DNA of 64,000 nt from Cytophagales bacterium (GTDB lineage: Bacteria; Bacteroidota; Bacteroidia; Cytophagales; Cyclobacteriaceae): contig JAKSDO010000047.1 in NCBI GenBank assembly GCA_022360055.1, positions 31,563 to 95,562 on the forward strand, read 5' to 3'. A program made the translations under genes and the position numbers. Below the pieces are notes generated by a model. The model did no database searches. It worked only from the letters and a program-made list of their open reading frames with translations, and was not told the origin of the DNA. Below, piece after piece: positions 9,898 through 18,053 of this stretch. Position 1 is the first letter of the stretch. Each line of letters begins with the position of its first letter.

Positions 9898-10701
9898 TCA
9901 GATCAGTAAGAACCTGGTCGCCTTTTTTATGAGCTCTGCCGTATTGCGAACTTTAAGCTTCGATATCAGGTTTTTGCGATGGGTTATTACCGTACTGTCG
10001 CTGATATTCAGTCGGGATGCAATTTCTTTTGTAACCATTCCATTGCTGATTAACTCGAGAATTTCAGATTCGCGGGGAGAAATATGGCTTACTACCAAAT
10101 CCGAAAATTGAGAGGTTGAATTTCGATATTTCCAGAACGGATTCCCGGATTCCGGATGGTTATTTTTCGAACGCGCATCTTTATGGTCTCCGGCGCGTTC
10201 GGAGACGATGACGCCGATTTTGTCTGCCGTACGGTTAAGTTTATTCCAATATCCGTTTGAAAACACCATTAGATTTTTCCAGTATCCCCGAATATGCCTT
10301 GCCCTGCATCTTACCTGGGAATATCGCCGAAAATTTGCATTTTTTTCGGAATCCTTTTTATCCGGATCCCTTAAGCAACTTAGTATTACCTCCTGGTCCC
10401 GCTCATGTATAATCTTTGAGGTGAAATTTCCATTGTTGAGAATATTCTGCTCATGATAACCGAGAATTTTTTTGAATGATTTGCTGACGTGTGTAAATCG
10501 CCGCTCGTCGCAACAGTAATTATAACCGATGATATGATCGGATTGATCGAATCTGGTGATGAACAATTTCGGATCATTGTCGCAATTGTCAAAAAACAAT
10601 CTCAACAATTCCTCTATAAATAAGTATTGCATTTGGTCGGTTGTTTGGTCCCGGTTGATAAAATAAAAACGATAGTTAATATTTCCCCTATAATGTAACA
10701 T
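9898..10701 (-). CDS. PAS-like/LuxR-family transcriptional regulator
   Basis: 267 residues. The C-terminal 65 residues form a GerE/LuxR helix-turn-helix (SPRESEILELISNGMVTKEIASRL, then SDSTVITHRKNLISKL). The central part (residues about 50-170) is PAS-like, with a segment FTHVSKSFKKILGYHEQNIL typical of PAS folds. The phosphoacceptor domain of a response regulator is absent, so a ligand or signal sensed by the PAS-like domain is more likely. It lies tail-to-tail with the eCIS ATPase; control of that cluster is possible but not shown. Confidence 0.8.
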   Translation of the reverse strand: MLHYRGNINYRFYFINRDQTTDQMQYLFIEELLRLFFDNCDNDPKLFITRFDQSDHIIGYNYCCDERRFTHVSKSFKKILGYHEQNILNNGNFTSKIIHERDQEVILSCLRDPDKKDSEKNANFRRYSQVRCRARHIRGYWKNLMVFSNGYWNKLNRTADKIGVIVSERAGDHKDARSKNNHPESGNPFWKYRNSTSQFSDLVVSHISPRESEILELISNGMVTKEIASRLNISDSTVITHRKNLISKLKVRNTAELIKKATRFLLI

Positions 10702-11049
10702 TAATTTTTATATATTCATACACCAAGACGCACATTTTCTTCATTAAACTTCAAAAGCACTTTCCGCACATTGTATCCATGCCCTTGCCTGTCAGGGAAT
10801 GATATGGAAAAGTCGCGGAAGTAACTTCCGCTCTAGTGTTGGGGAAAAAACCGATGGATCCCGATTAATCCATGAGCACATATCAATTCAGCACATATCA
10901 TCAAATTAATTAAATATTAACTCATAATTATAACACAGGATCGCTTCAGGGGAATGGATAAAACCAGCGCGTGCAAAGGAATACTGGACACTTCCAACGG
11001 CCAGTTGGTCCGGGACATTTCGTCGCATATGAAGCGTTTACGATCCGAT
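10702..11049. other. intergenic region at the eCIS/glycan-locus junction
   Basis: AT-rich in the part next to the LuxR-type gene, then mixed composition. I see no RNA gene, repeat or clear terminator. A + strand reading frame begins at 10954 but runs into and across the opposite-strand EEP gene and is probably not coding. Confidence 0.4.
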
Positions 11050-11919
11050 CTAGCGACCGGTATTCAGCTTAAGCCTTACCATCACCGGGAAATGGTCCGA
11101 CGGGAATTTTCCGTGATAAGTATCCGTAAGGACTCCCCATTTTTCGACCTGAAATTGTTTTGTCACAAATACATGGTCGATAATGCTCTTGCTTTCCGTT
11201 CGACGGCCAAACCCATTAAAGGAACCGTTTACGGCATACGGATCTTCTGCCAGTACGTAGGCATCCCGGAATAACTCCGAATTTGCAATGTTTTTGTACC
11301 ACTCGCTGTCGTGATCCCCATTCAGGTCCCCCATAACTATTACCGGCGCTTCTCCGGCAATTTCCTTCACGCGTTTCAGAATAAGTTTACCGCTCTCTTT
11401 CCTTGCATTTATGCCCTGATGATCAAAATGGGCATTGAAGACATAAAACTGATTTTTAAATTCAGAATCTTCAAATTTTGCCCAGGAGCACAACCGGTTG
11501 CAGCAGGTGGCATCCCAGCCTTTTGAGGGTCTGTCCGGTGTTTCGGACAACCAAAAGTCGCCCTTATCTATCACTCTAAATCGTCTGGAATCATAAAAGA
11601 TCGCAGCGTGCTCGCCGGCCTGATCTCCATCATCTCTACCTACTCCAACATAGTTATGGTTTGGCAACCAGTCGGATAGATCTTCGAGCTGATGCAACAA
11701 ACATTCCTGGGTGCCAAATATTTCAAATTCATGAAAACGTATCTGAGCGGCGGCAACCTGTCCGCGCCTGGCCCAATCTTCTCCCTTAGCCGAGTCAAGC
11801 TTATGATTCTTTTCGATGCTGTACCTTAAGTTATAAGTTGCCACGGTCAGGTGCTGTGCGTGTGTTCCGATTGCCATACAGAATAAAGCCATAAAAAAAA
11901 TACGGATAATGATTTTCAT
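11050..11919 (-). CDS. secreted endonuclease/exonuclease/phosphatase (EEP) family protein
   Basis: About 289 residues from the ATG at 11919, which gives a compact signal peptide (MKIIIRIFFMALFCMAIG, cleavage after THA); an ATG 12 nt earlier is also possible. EEP-fold motifs are in order: ATYNLRY, the metal-binding Glu in GTQEC, FNAHFDHQG, MGDLNGD with Asp/Asn, IIDHVFV, and the terminal catalytic PSDHFPV. The family cleaves phosphodiester or phosphomonoester bonds (nucleases, sphingomyelinases, inositol phosphatases); export from the cytoplasm argues against DNA repair. It is the last gene of the leftward locus, 32 nt after the GH95 stop. Confidence 0.85.
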   Translation of the reverse strand: MKIIIRIFFMALFCMAIGTHAQHLTVATYNLRYSIEKNHKLDSAKGEDWARRGQVAAAQIRFHEFEIFGTQECLLHQLEDLSDWLPNHNYVGVGRDDGDQAGEHAAIFYDSRRFRVIDKGDFWLSETPDRPSKGWDATCCNRLCSWAKFEDSEFKNQFYVFNAHFDHQGINARKESGKLILKRVKEIAGEAPVIVMGDLNGDHDSEWYKNIANSELFRDAYVLAEDPYAVNGSFNGFGRRTESKSIIDHVFVTKQFQVEKWGVLTDTYHGKFPSDHFPVMVRLKLNTGR

Positions 11920-11951
11920 ACCTGCGATCATGTTAAAAGCCAGTTTAGGAG

Positions 11952-14300
11952 TTATGAATGATTCCGGATAACAATCTTATCTCCCTTTTGCACGTTGAAT
12001 TTAAGGAGATTACCCTGGATCTCATAAGGGGAATTTGCTTTGAATTTCTCGTCGGCAAAAGGATTGGACAACCGCAATTCTCCATCTGATCCGGAAGTTA
12101 TATTGACTTCCGACACCTCACCTTCTTTCATTTCAGCAGAGACAAGTGAGGCGCCATAGGTTCTTAAATTGTTAAACTTTACATTTTTCCAGTCGGAAGG
12201 TATTGCCGGAAACAATCTGATTACTCCGGTATGACTTTGAATGAGCATTTCCTGGATCCCCGAGGCAAAAGCAAAGTTTCCCTCCAGCGTAAAAGGACGA
12301 TAATGCATGGTCGAATGGCCCGCCTTGCATTGGTCGCCATTGACATGAAACGAGTTTTTGAGACAAAAACACTCGGCAAATATTCGCAGCACCCTGGCAG
12401 CGTTATCACCGTCAAACGCCCTGGCATAAAGATTGCCTTGCCAACTGAATGAATAGCCCACCCAATAATCAGATCCCTGCCTTTCCAGGTTTTTAAGTGT
12501 ATTGGCGATGATCTCCTTTTCCGTTTCGCCTTTTGAAATATCGACCAGGCCGAGCGGATGATAAGCCATTAAATGTGAGAAATGCCTGTGTGATTCATCG
12601 TAAGGGAACTTTGGGGCAAACATAAATCCATCTTCCGGATCTACGGCCAGATCCGGCCATTCCGACAATATTTCAAGCCATCTTTCCGCTTCGTCTTCCA
12701 GTCCGAGCTCACGGGCCATTTCGGCAGCTTTTTCATATGTCCAGCGGATCAGGGCCAAATCAAAATTGGTAGTTTCTTCAAACCAGGCCCTGGCGGAATT
12801 ATCGTATATCTCCGGGCTGGAGCTCATCAAAAGTTTGCGCGCGCCGTTCGCGGGCCTGACACTTATTTCATCCAGAAATACGGCTACGTCCTTTATCCAG
12901 GGATAAGCCCGGTCCTTCAGGAATTCACGGTCCATCGAATAGCGCCAATGCAAATAAAAGTGATGGCTCAGCCACGCTCCCACCGTTTGCCCCATGGAAT
13001 ACTGAATCCAGCCTCCCATGGGTTCGCCCTCCAGCGTGGTGACCCCGGGGACGTTCATTCCGTTCACTCCAAAATACTGTCCGGTGTATTTCTTAAAGGT
13101 GTCGCGGTACTTCCATAGCCAGTTCAGAAACCCCGCTTCCAGATCGAGGTAATTTCCCGTATAGGCGGGCCAATAGCTCAATTGTGTGTTAAGATCGTGA
13201 TGAAAGTCCCCCTTCCAGGGGGGCAATTTACCATGGTCGGCCGTCCAGACCGATTGAAGGGCTATCGGGGGTGCATCCTTGCGCGCAGCCGATCCGAATT
13301 TGTACATTTCCAGGTAATATTGCTTTTGCAGCAATTCATCCGGAATCTCTACGGACGATTTATTCCAGTAGTCTGCCCACCATGTCTTATGGGCGCTGAG
13401 CGATGCTTTGTACCCTTCCTCAACGATTTTCCGCACAACTTCATCCGCACTCGGAGCGGCAGCCCATCCTTTGTTCCTGGACGATACGGACCAGCAGCCA
13501 GTCAGCGTATTTCCCTCAATATTCCATTGCGAATGAATCTGATAGGAAAAATCGCCCCAGCCCGGCTGGTCGTAGGTCAGGGTGTTGTCCTTTTTGATGA
13601 CTTCCCCCTGGGGATATCCAAGCTGATTAAGATCATTTTTCGACTGGCTCGTATATCCCTCTTCATTCGGTCGATTATATGCCGGAGAAACGAGCTCCAT
13701 CTTCAGGGCTTCGGACAGGTTTTCAAATTTGTACCACCCGGCCGGTTTTTCAGCATGCACAAATGTGGTCAGTCTCGTGCTGTTTTCCCATTCGATGGTA
13801 CAGGTCGCCGTTTCCGGATTCAGGCTAACGGATTTGATTTTTCCCAGCGCTTCGACATCAAATTCAAGGGCACCTGCCGGAATTTTTGAAGGCGCCGCCA
13901 GCTTGTTGTACGGCACGTCAAAGGCGCTCTGAACCTTATCGTATTTGTCTGCCTTCCAATGCTCGTAAACATCCCGAAACTTCCATTTCTCAAAATCGAT
14001 ATTTTCCATAGGCCTCAAATCCCACAAATCCGCACGGTCCAGGGAAAACCTCAGTTTCCCATTTTTCTCCCATACCAGGCACCCCACCATGCCATTACCG
14101 AGCGGAACAGCTTCATCCCAGACGGTTGCCAATGCTGTGAATTCAAGGTTTTCCCCATTGAAGTCTTGCCGGTCCGTCACTTCGGAAGAGCAGGCAAAAA
14201 ATACAGCAACAATTGTGGAGAAAAGAAACGGCCGAACCCCTTGCCCGGCCATTCCGGACAGGTCTTGTCGGGAATTAAAGTTTAAAAAGCGCATCGTCAT
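11952..14300 (-). CDS. GH95-type glycoside hydrolase, probable alpha-L-fucosidase/galactosidase
   Basis: A 782-residue protein with GH95-like hallmarks: an N-terminal PLGNGMVGCLVW segment, the catalytic-barrel segment DLNTQLSYWPA whose Asn corresponds to the proposed base-site residue of the family, and the C-terminal EGNFAFASGIQEMLIQSHTG followed by IRLFPAIPSDW. The N-terminus holds a hydrophobic stretch ending in Cys (VAVFFAC), so it is probably a lipoprotein or secreted; ATGs at 14300, 14294 and 14252 are all possible and the last gives the shortest signal peptide. GH95 enzymes remove alpha-L-Fuc or alpha-L-Gal by inversion. Exact specificity is not visible. Confidence 0.75.
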   Translation of the reverse strand: MTMRFLNFNSRQDLSGMAGQGVRPFLFSTIVAVFFACSSEVTDRQDFNGENLEFTALATVWDEAVPLGNGMVGCLVWEKNGKLRFSLDRADLWDLRPMENIDFEKWKFRDVYEHWKADKYDKVQSAFDVPYNKLAAPSKIPAGALEFDVEALGKIKSVSLNPETATCTIEWENSTRLTTFVHAEKPAGWYKFENLSEALKMELVSPAYNRPNEEGYTSQSKNDLNQLGYPQGEVIKKDNTLTYDQPGWGDFSYQIHSQWNIEGNTLTGCWSVSSRNKGWAAAPSADEVVRKIVEEGYKASLSAHKTWWADYWNKSSVEIPDELLQKQYYLEMYKFGSAARKDAPPIALQSVWTADHGKLPPWKGDFHHDLNTQLSYWPAYTGNYLDLEAGFLNWLWKYRDTFKKYTGQYFGVNGMNVPGVTTLEGEPMGGWIQYSMGQTVGAWLSHHFYLHWRYSMDREFLKDRAYPWIKDVAVFLDEISVRPANGARKLLMSSSPEIYDNSARAWFEETTNFDLALIRWTYEKAAEMARELGLEDEAERWLEILSEWPDLAVDPEDGFMFAPKFPYDESHRHFSHLMAYHPLGLVDISKGETEKEIIANTLKNLERQGSDYWVGYSFSWQGNLYARAFDGDNAARVLRIFAECFCLKNSFHVNGDQCKAGHSTMHYRPFTLEGNFAFASGIQEMLIQSHTGVIRLFPAIPSDWKNVKFNNLRTYGASLVSAEMKEGEVSEVNITSGSDGELRLSNPFADEKFKANSPYEIQGNLLKFNVQKGDKIVIRNHS

Positions 14301-14596
14301 ATTCCGTTTTTGTTTTCAATATAATACCATATTCCGATCTAAGTTCAACTTATTTCATTATAATTTTATTCGATAACATCGCAATTGATCTTATTTCTTC
14401 CAATCAAAAGCGGACAAGCCCTATGATCTCAGCATGTCCAACGTGTTTGGAGGCGCCTTGGATTTAATATTCGAGCTCACCCATGATCTGTTTTCCAGGT
14501 TCATCCGACCTTATATATGAAAGTCAACCGGACGCACCATGGACAATAGCCCAAATCTTTTTCACGAATGCAACGACTTATGGCGAGCGAAGATGA
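14301..14596. other. spacer inside the leftward locus
   Basis: 296 bp between the LamG-EEP gene and the GH95 gene, unusually long for this otherwise tightly packed array. No gene, hairpin with T-run or repeat is evident. A secondary promoter or a lost gene could explain it. Confidence 0.35.
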
Positions 14597-16222
14597 TCAT
14601 TCCAGAGACAAGGTAGCAGTGACAGCCGGATGATCGCTGGGCCAGATTCCTTTGTATTTAAAATGCATATCGGAATCCACTGCCTTTATTTTTTCTCCTT
14701 TGTAATATATGTAATCAATCCTGTAGGTGAGTTTTTCTGCGGTCATACTTGGCGAAGCATAATGGATATCAGGCCTTATTTCCCTGAAAGAATCGCTGAA
14801 TCCGGCATTCATCATCACTTTACTTACCGGCCATTCCACGACCAGTCCGCGGTGCCAACCGGCTGCATCTTCGACCCAGTCCTTGTGAGACGGACTGTTG
14901 AAGTCTCCTCCGATAATAAAAGGAATATCATCGGCTTTCAGGATCTGCGGCTCCAGCAACCTTACGATTTCCGCGATCTCTTTATGGCGCGTCTTGCCTT
15001 CACCTTTAATGAGTTTCTCTGCTGTGGCATCGGGGGCGCGGCTATCATTTCTCCAGTCCGGCAGGTAGTGTATCCATAAGCTGGCCAGGTTGATTTTTTG
15101 CTCCCGGCTTAACTGAATCGTCGTCACTCCGCACCGGAAAGCATCGTATATCGGCCAGGTCTCCAGAATCGGGTATTTGCTCATCACCGAAATGTTGGTG
15201 CTTGCGAGGTAAAAGTAGTAGCCCAACGCATCTGCAATCAAAGCGCCTGAGCCATAAGTTTCCTGCATCATAACAATATCGGTTCCCGTATCTTTTATGA
15301 AATCAATTACCTGCCGAGGGCCGATCTCCCTCCCATGCCTGCGGCCGCCATGCCAGATATTCCAGGCCATCAGGTTTAACCGGTCAACCGGCTGATCTGA
15401 TAGCCGAGGCAAACTGGCTGCCGGGACAAAACGTTTATATTTTTCAGCCACCGCTTCCGCGCTCAATACCTGATCGTAAATACTAAATTCGTCCAGCGCT
15501 CCGCTGAATGTGGGTAAGGCCTTATCGGCAAGCGCATCTGTCGCCAGACCGATCGGTAAATGGCTGTTCATATCATTTAATGCTCCCATGTTATAGATCG
15601 CCACGTTCCGTCCGTCAAAATATATGCGGGCTTCTTTCCGCGCTCGATCGATGGTAAAAACGAGTTGGTGCCATTCGCCGTCATTTATTTGCTGGCGCGG
15701 AGCTGTGGGGCGGTAATCCAATCTATTTTTACCATCTCCGATATTCCAGGCCCAACTTCCGTCGGGTTGACATACCATGGCCCATCCTTTGTTATTTCCA
15801 CTTCCGCGACTCACCCCAAATTCATGATTTGTGGTGTAGTCTTTTATTTCTCCGGAGTTCCAGTCTTTATTGGAAGCTATTACCTCGTAATATTCGTTAG
15901 GGGCCGTTGTCTGGACCCAAACTTCCACTGAAAAATCGAAGCTATCCCAAAGCCGGGATAGTGATTCCGTTTCGTTCAGCAAGATATGAGCAGGTTTTTC
16001 CCTTTCGGCGGAAAAATATTTGGCCCTTCCCCGGATACCTTCGGTCGTGGAATCTTTTCCGTATAAGCCGTAAGGAAAGACCGAATTGTCACCCCGCTCG
16101 TTTTCCATGTCGATATATACCACCGGGTCATCCTTCTTATGTTTTTCATAAGACCATGCCGTGCCACAAAGGGACATATTCATGAACAGAATTGTCGCTA
16201 ACAAAAACGCACGTTTATCCAT
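14597..16222 (-). CDS. LamG-domain plus EEP phosphodiesterase/nuclease-fold protein
   Basis: 541 residues: signal peptide (about 1-25), a concanavalin/LamG-like domain (about 50-220, with RLWDSFDFSVEVWVQT and GEWHQLVFTIDRARKEARIYFDG), then an EEP domain (about 240-541) with LMAWNIWHGGRRHG, the metal Glu in MMQETYG, GGDFNSPSH, YRIDYIYYKG and the terminal WPSDHPAV. LamG domains commonly bind carbohydrate, so this may tether a phosphodiesterase to a glycan. It starts 14 nt after the metallophosphoesterase stop. A decayed relative with the same neighbour lies at 34044-34474. Confidence 0.85.
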   Translation of the reverse strand: MDKRAFLLATILFMNMSLCGTAWSYEKHKKDDPVVYIDMENERGDNSVFPYGLYGKDSTTEGIRGRAKYFSAEREKPAHILLNETESLSRLWDSFDFSVEVWVQTTAPNEYYEVIASNKDWNSGEIKDYTTNHEFGVSRGSGNNKGWAMVCQPDGSWAWNIGDGKNRLDYRPTAPRQQINDGEWHQLVFTIDRARKEARIYFDGRNVAIYNMGALNDMNSHLPIGLATDALADKALPTFSGALDEFSIYDQVLSAEAVAEKYKRFVPAASLPRLSDQPVDRLNLMAWNIWHGGRRHGREIGPRQVIDFIKDTGTDIVMMQETYGSGALIADALGYYFYLASTNISVMSKYPILETWPIYDAFRCGVTTIQLSREQKINLASLWIHYLPDWRNDSRAPDATAEKLIKGEGKTRHKEIAEIVRLLEPQILKADDIPFIIGGDFNSPSHKDWVEDAAGWHRGLVVEWPVSKVMMNAGFSDSFREIRPDIHYASPSMTAEKLTYRIDYIYYKGEKIKAVDSDMHFKYKGIWPSDHPAVTATLSLE

Positions 16223-16236
16223 ACTTGCATTAAAAT

Positions 16237-17214
16237 TTATTGAGGTAGTTTTAAATATCTTTCCGTAATTGTGGGGCTCATATTCGCTGCGTTTGGCATC
16301 CCGATTTCTTTTGGTGTCGGGGAAATAAAACTTGTTTCCCGTCCCTCCAAATGCATGGAGCCCGATGCGGGGTCCAATGTAAGAACCGTGTAAAGAGGTT
16401 CTTCATACGGGCAGGTTTTACGAACCGCCGGATATGCCTGTTCGATATGTGTTCCAAAACGCCTGCGGGCAAATTTATCTCCCACCCACTTATAGGACAT
16501 ACTGTTAATCTGTATATAGGGGATGCCATTTATCTCTTTTACATAATCCGTATGATGATGACCGCTGAGGCATGCGATCACCTTCAATTGGCCTGAAGAA
16601 GTCCTGTACTGTTCCAATATGTTTCGGATCTCTTCATGATTGGCTACTCCACCGTCCGGAGCTTCAAGGCTCTGATGACTAAAAACAAGTACGGGCCTGG
16701 TTGTTTCTTCCAGGTCCTTCTTCAACCAATCCTGTTGCTCGGAACCGATATAACGAGGATAGTAACCGGTCCAGGGATCGGGATTCTGTTCATTACCATC
16801 CAATACGATGAAATGAAAATTGCCCTGATCAAACGAATAGTAAGGGTTTTTCATTTGCCACCAATCCATGGTCTGCTCCCTGGAAAATCCAAAATCTTTC
16901 ATATCATGATTTCCCAAAACATGATATCGAGGGCCTTCAAACTCGTTCCAGGTGTCGAGAAACGGTTGGTTACGTTTACGTGGCAACGCAAAATCACCCA
17001 GTTGAATGATAAAATCCGGCTTGCGCGCCTTCATGTCATCCATAAAAAAGCGCAATCTGGCATATCCGTCATGAATGATATCCTGATGTACATCTGCCAC
17101 TATGCCAATTCTCATTTTTTCCCGCGCCTGCAAGCAAAACCCGGTAGCGGACCATGGCAGCGAGAGCACCGCTCCTGCCTGAATCGATTTTCTGATAAAA
17201 TTTCTTCTTTCCAT
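16237..17214 (-). CDS. Tat-exported calcineurin-like metallophosphoesterase
   Basis: 325 residues with the binuclear-metal motifs in order: ADVH, QLGDF, LGNHD, FSHQ and SGHHHTDY. The N-terminus MERRNFIRKSIQAG has a twin-arginine signal (RRNFIRK), so it is folded before export. It is collinear throughout with the protein at 34471-35463 and both precede an EEP gene. The family hydrolyses phosphomono- or diesters; a two-step phosphodiesterase then phosphatase action with the adjacent EEP protein is an inference. Confidence 0.85.
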   Translation of the reverse strand: MERRNFIRKSIQAGAVLSLPWSATGFCLQAREKMRIGIVADVHQDIIHDGYARLRFFMDDMKARKPDFIIQLGDFALPRKRNQPFLDTWNEFEGPRYHVLGNHDMKDFGFSREQTMDWWQMKNPYYSFDQGNFHFIVLDGNEQNPDPWTGYYPRYIGSEQQDWLKKDLEETTRPVLVFSHQSLEAPDGGVANHEEIRNILEQYRTSSGQLKVIACLSGHHHTDYVKEINGIPYIQINSMSYKWVGDKFARRRFGTHIEQAYPAVRKTCPYEEPLYTVLTLDPASGSMHLEGRETSFISPTPKEIGMPNAANMSPTITERYLKLPQ

Positions 17215-17228
17215 ACTTGTTTGTTTCT

Positions 17229-18053
17229 TTAATCTTCGGGCAAAAGCTCCAGTACACTCAATACCGGACAGTGATCGGAACCAACCGTTTCGTGAATTAC
17301 CCTGGTATCAAGCACCTTCCAGCGTTTCGCCGGTCTGAAAAGGATATAATCGATTTTTGCCTTAGGGCTTGCCGAGGGGGCGGTCGGTGCATTTGTTGAT
17401 GATGACTTTGTCCATTCCCTGAAAAGGATGCTCATGGTCTCACTTTCAGGCCTGGCATTTAAATCTCCGGCAAGGACGGTAGGAATATCGTCTTTCGCAA
17501 AGATATCATTGAGCGCATTGGCCTGATTTATCCGGTCCGTTTCATCTCTCGTATGATCCAGATGCGTACCGACGAATCGTACGGTATCGCTGCTCTTCAA
17601 TACTACATGAACCTCAAGCGCGGCACGGGGTTCCTTCCCTTCCCGAGCTTTCAGCGGATGATTTTTTGTGCTTAAAAAAGAATATTTCGATAAAACTCCC
17701 TCTCCGTATTCACCGCCATCAAAAGGCATGGCCTGCCCAAAAAGCGGGGCAAGTCCCGTGCGCAACCCCAATTCTGTTGCCAAATCCATTTTTCGGGCTC
17801 GGTTGGTCCTGAAGTCCACTTCCTGCAAAGCCACAAGATCCGGATCGACAGCTTTGATGATACCGGCAATCGTATCCAAATTGAAATCGCCCTTCATCGT
17901 TTCACCATGATAAATATTATAGGTCAATACCCTGATTATTCTTGAAGAATCCGGGGGCGCCTGACCCCGGGAATTGGAATTGACGAGCATAACGGATGCA
18001 AGGAGTATTGTACGGCAGACAAAGCTTTTAACTGAGGTTAGATCTCTTTTCAT
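17229..18053 (-). CDS. secreted EEP-family phosphoesterase
   Basis: 274 residues with a signal peptide (VCRTILLASVMLVNSNS, cleaved near SRGQA) and a complete EEP core: LTYNIYHG, the metal Glu in ALQEVDF, GTHLDHTRD, AGDLNARPES, KIDYILF and the terminal GSDHCPVL. The GTHLDH pattern is common in secreted EEP proteins of Bacteroidota. Its ATG overlaps the stop of the DUF4091 gene (ATGA), showing translational coupling. It is the first of three EEP genes in this operon. Confidence 0.85.
   Translation of the reverse strand: MKRDLTSVKSFVCRTILLASVMLVNSNSRGQAPPDSSRIIRVLTYNIYHGETMKGDFNLDTIAGIIKAVDPDLVALQEVDFRTNRARKMDLATELGLRTGLAPLFGQAMPFDGGEYGEGVLSKYSFLSTKNHPLKAREGKEPRAALEVHVVLKSSDTVRFVGTHLDHTRDETDRINQANALNDIFAKDDIPTVLAGDLNARPESETMSILFREWTKSSSTNAPTAPSASPKAKIDYILFRPAKRWKVLDTRVIHETVGSDHCPVLSVLELLPED

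Noticed and set aside
10954..11274. 106-codon + strand frame at the right end of the eCIS/glycan junction
   Set aside because: Most of it is antisense to the well-supported EEP gene and the peptide has no recognisable family.
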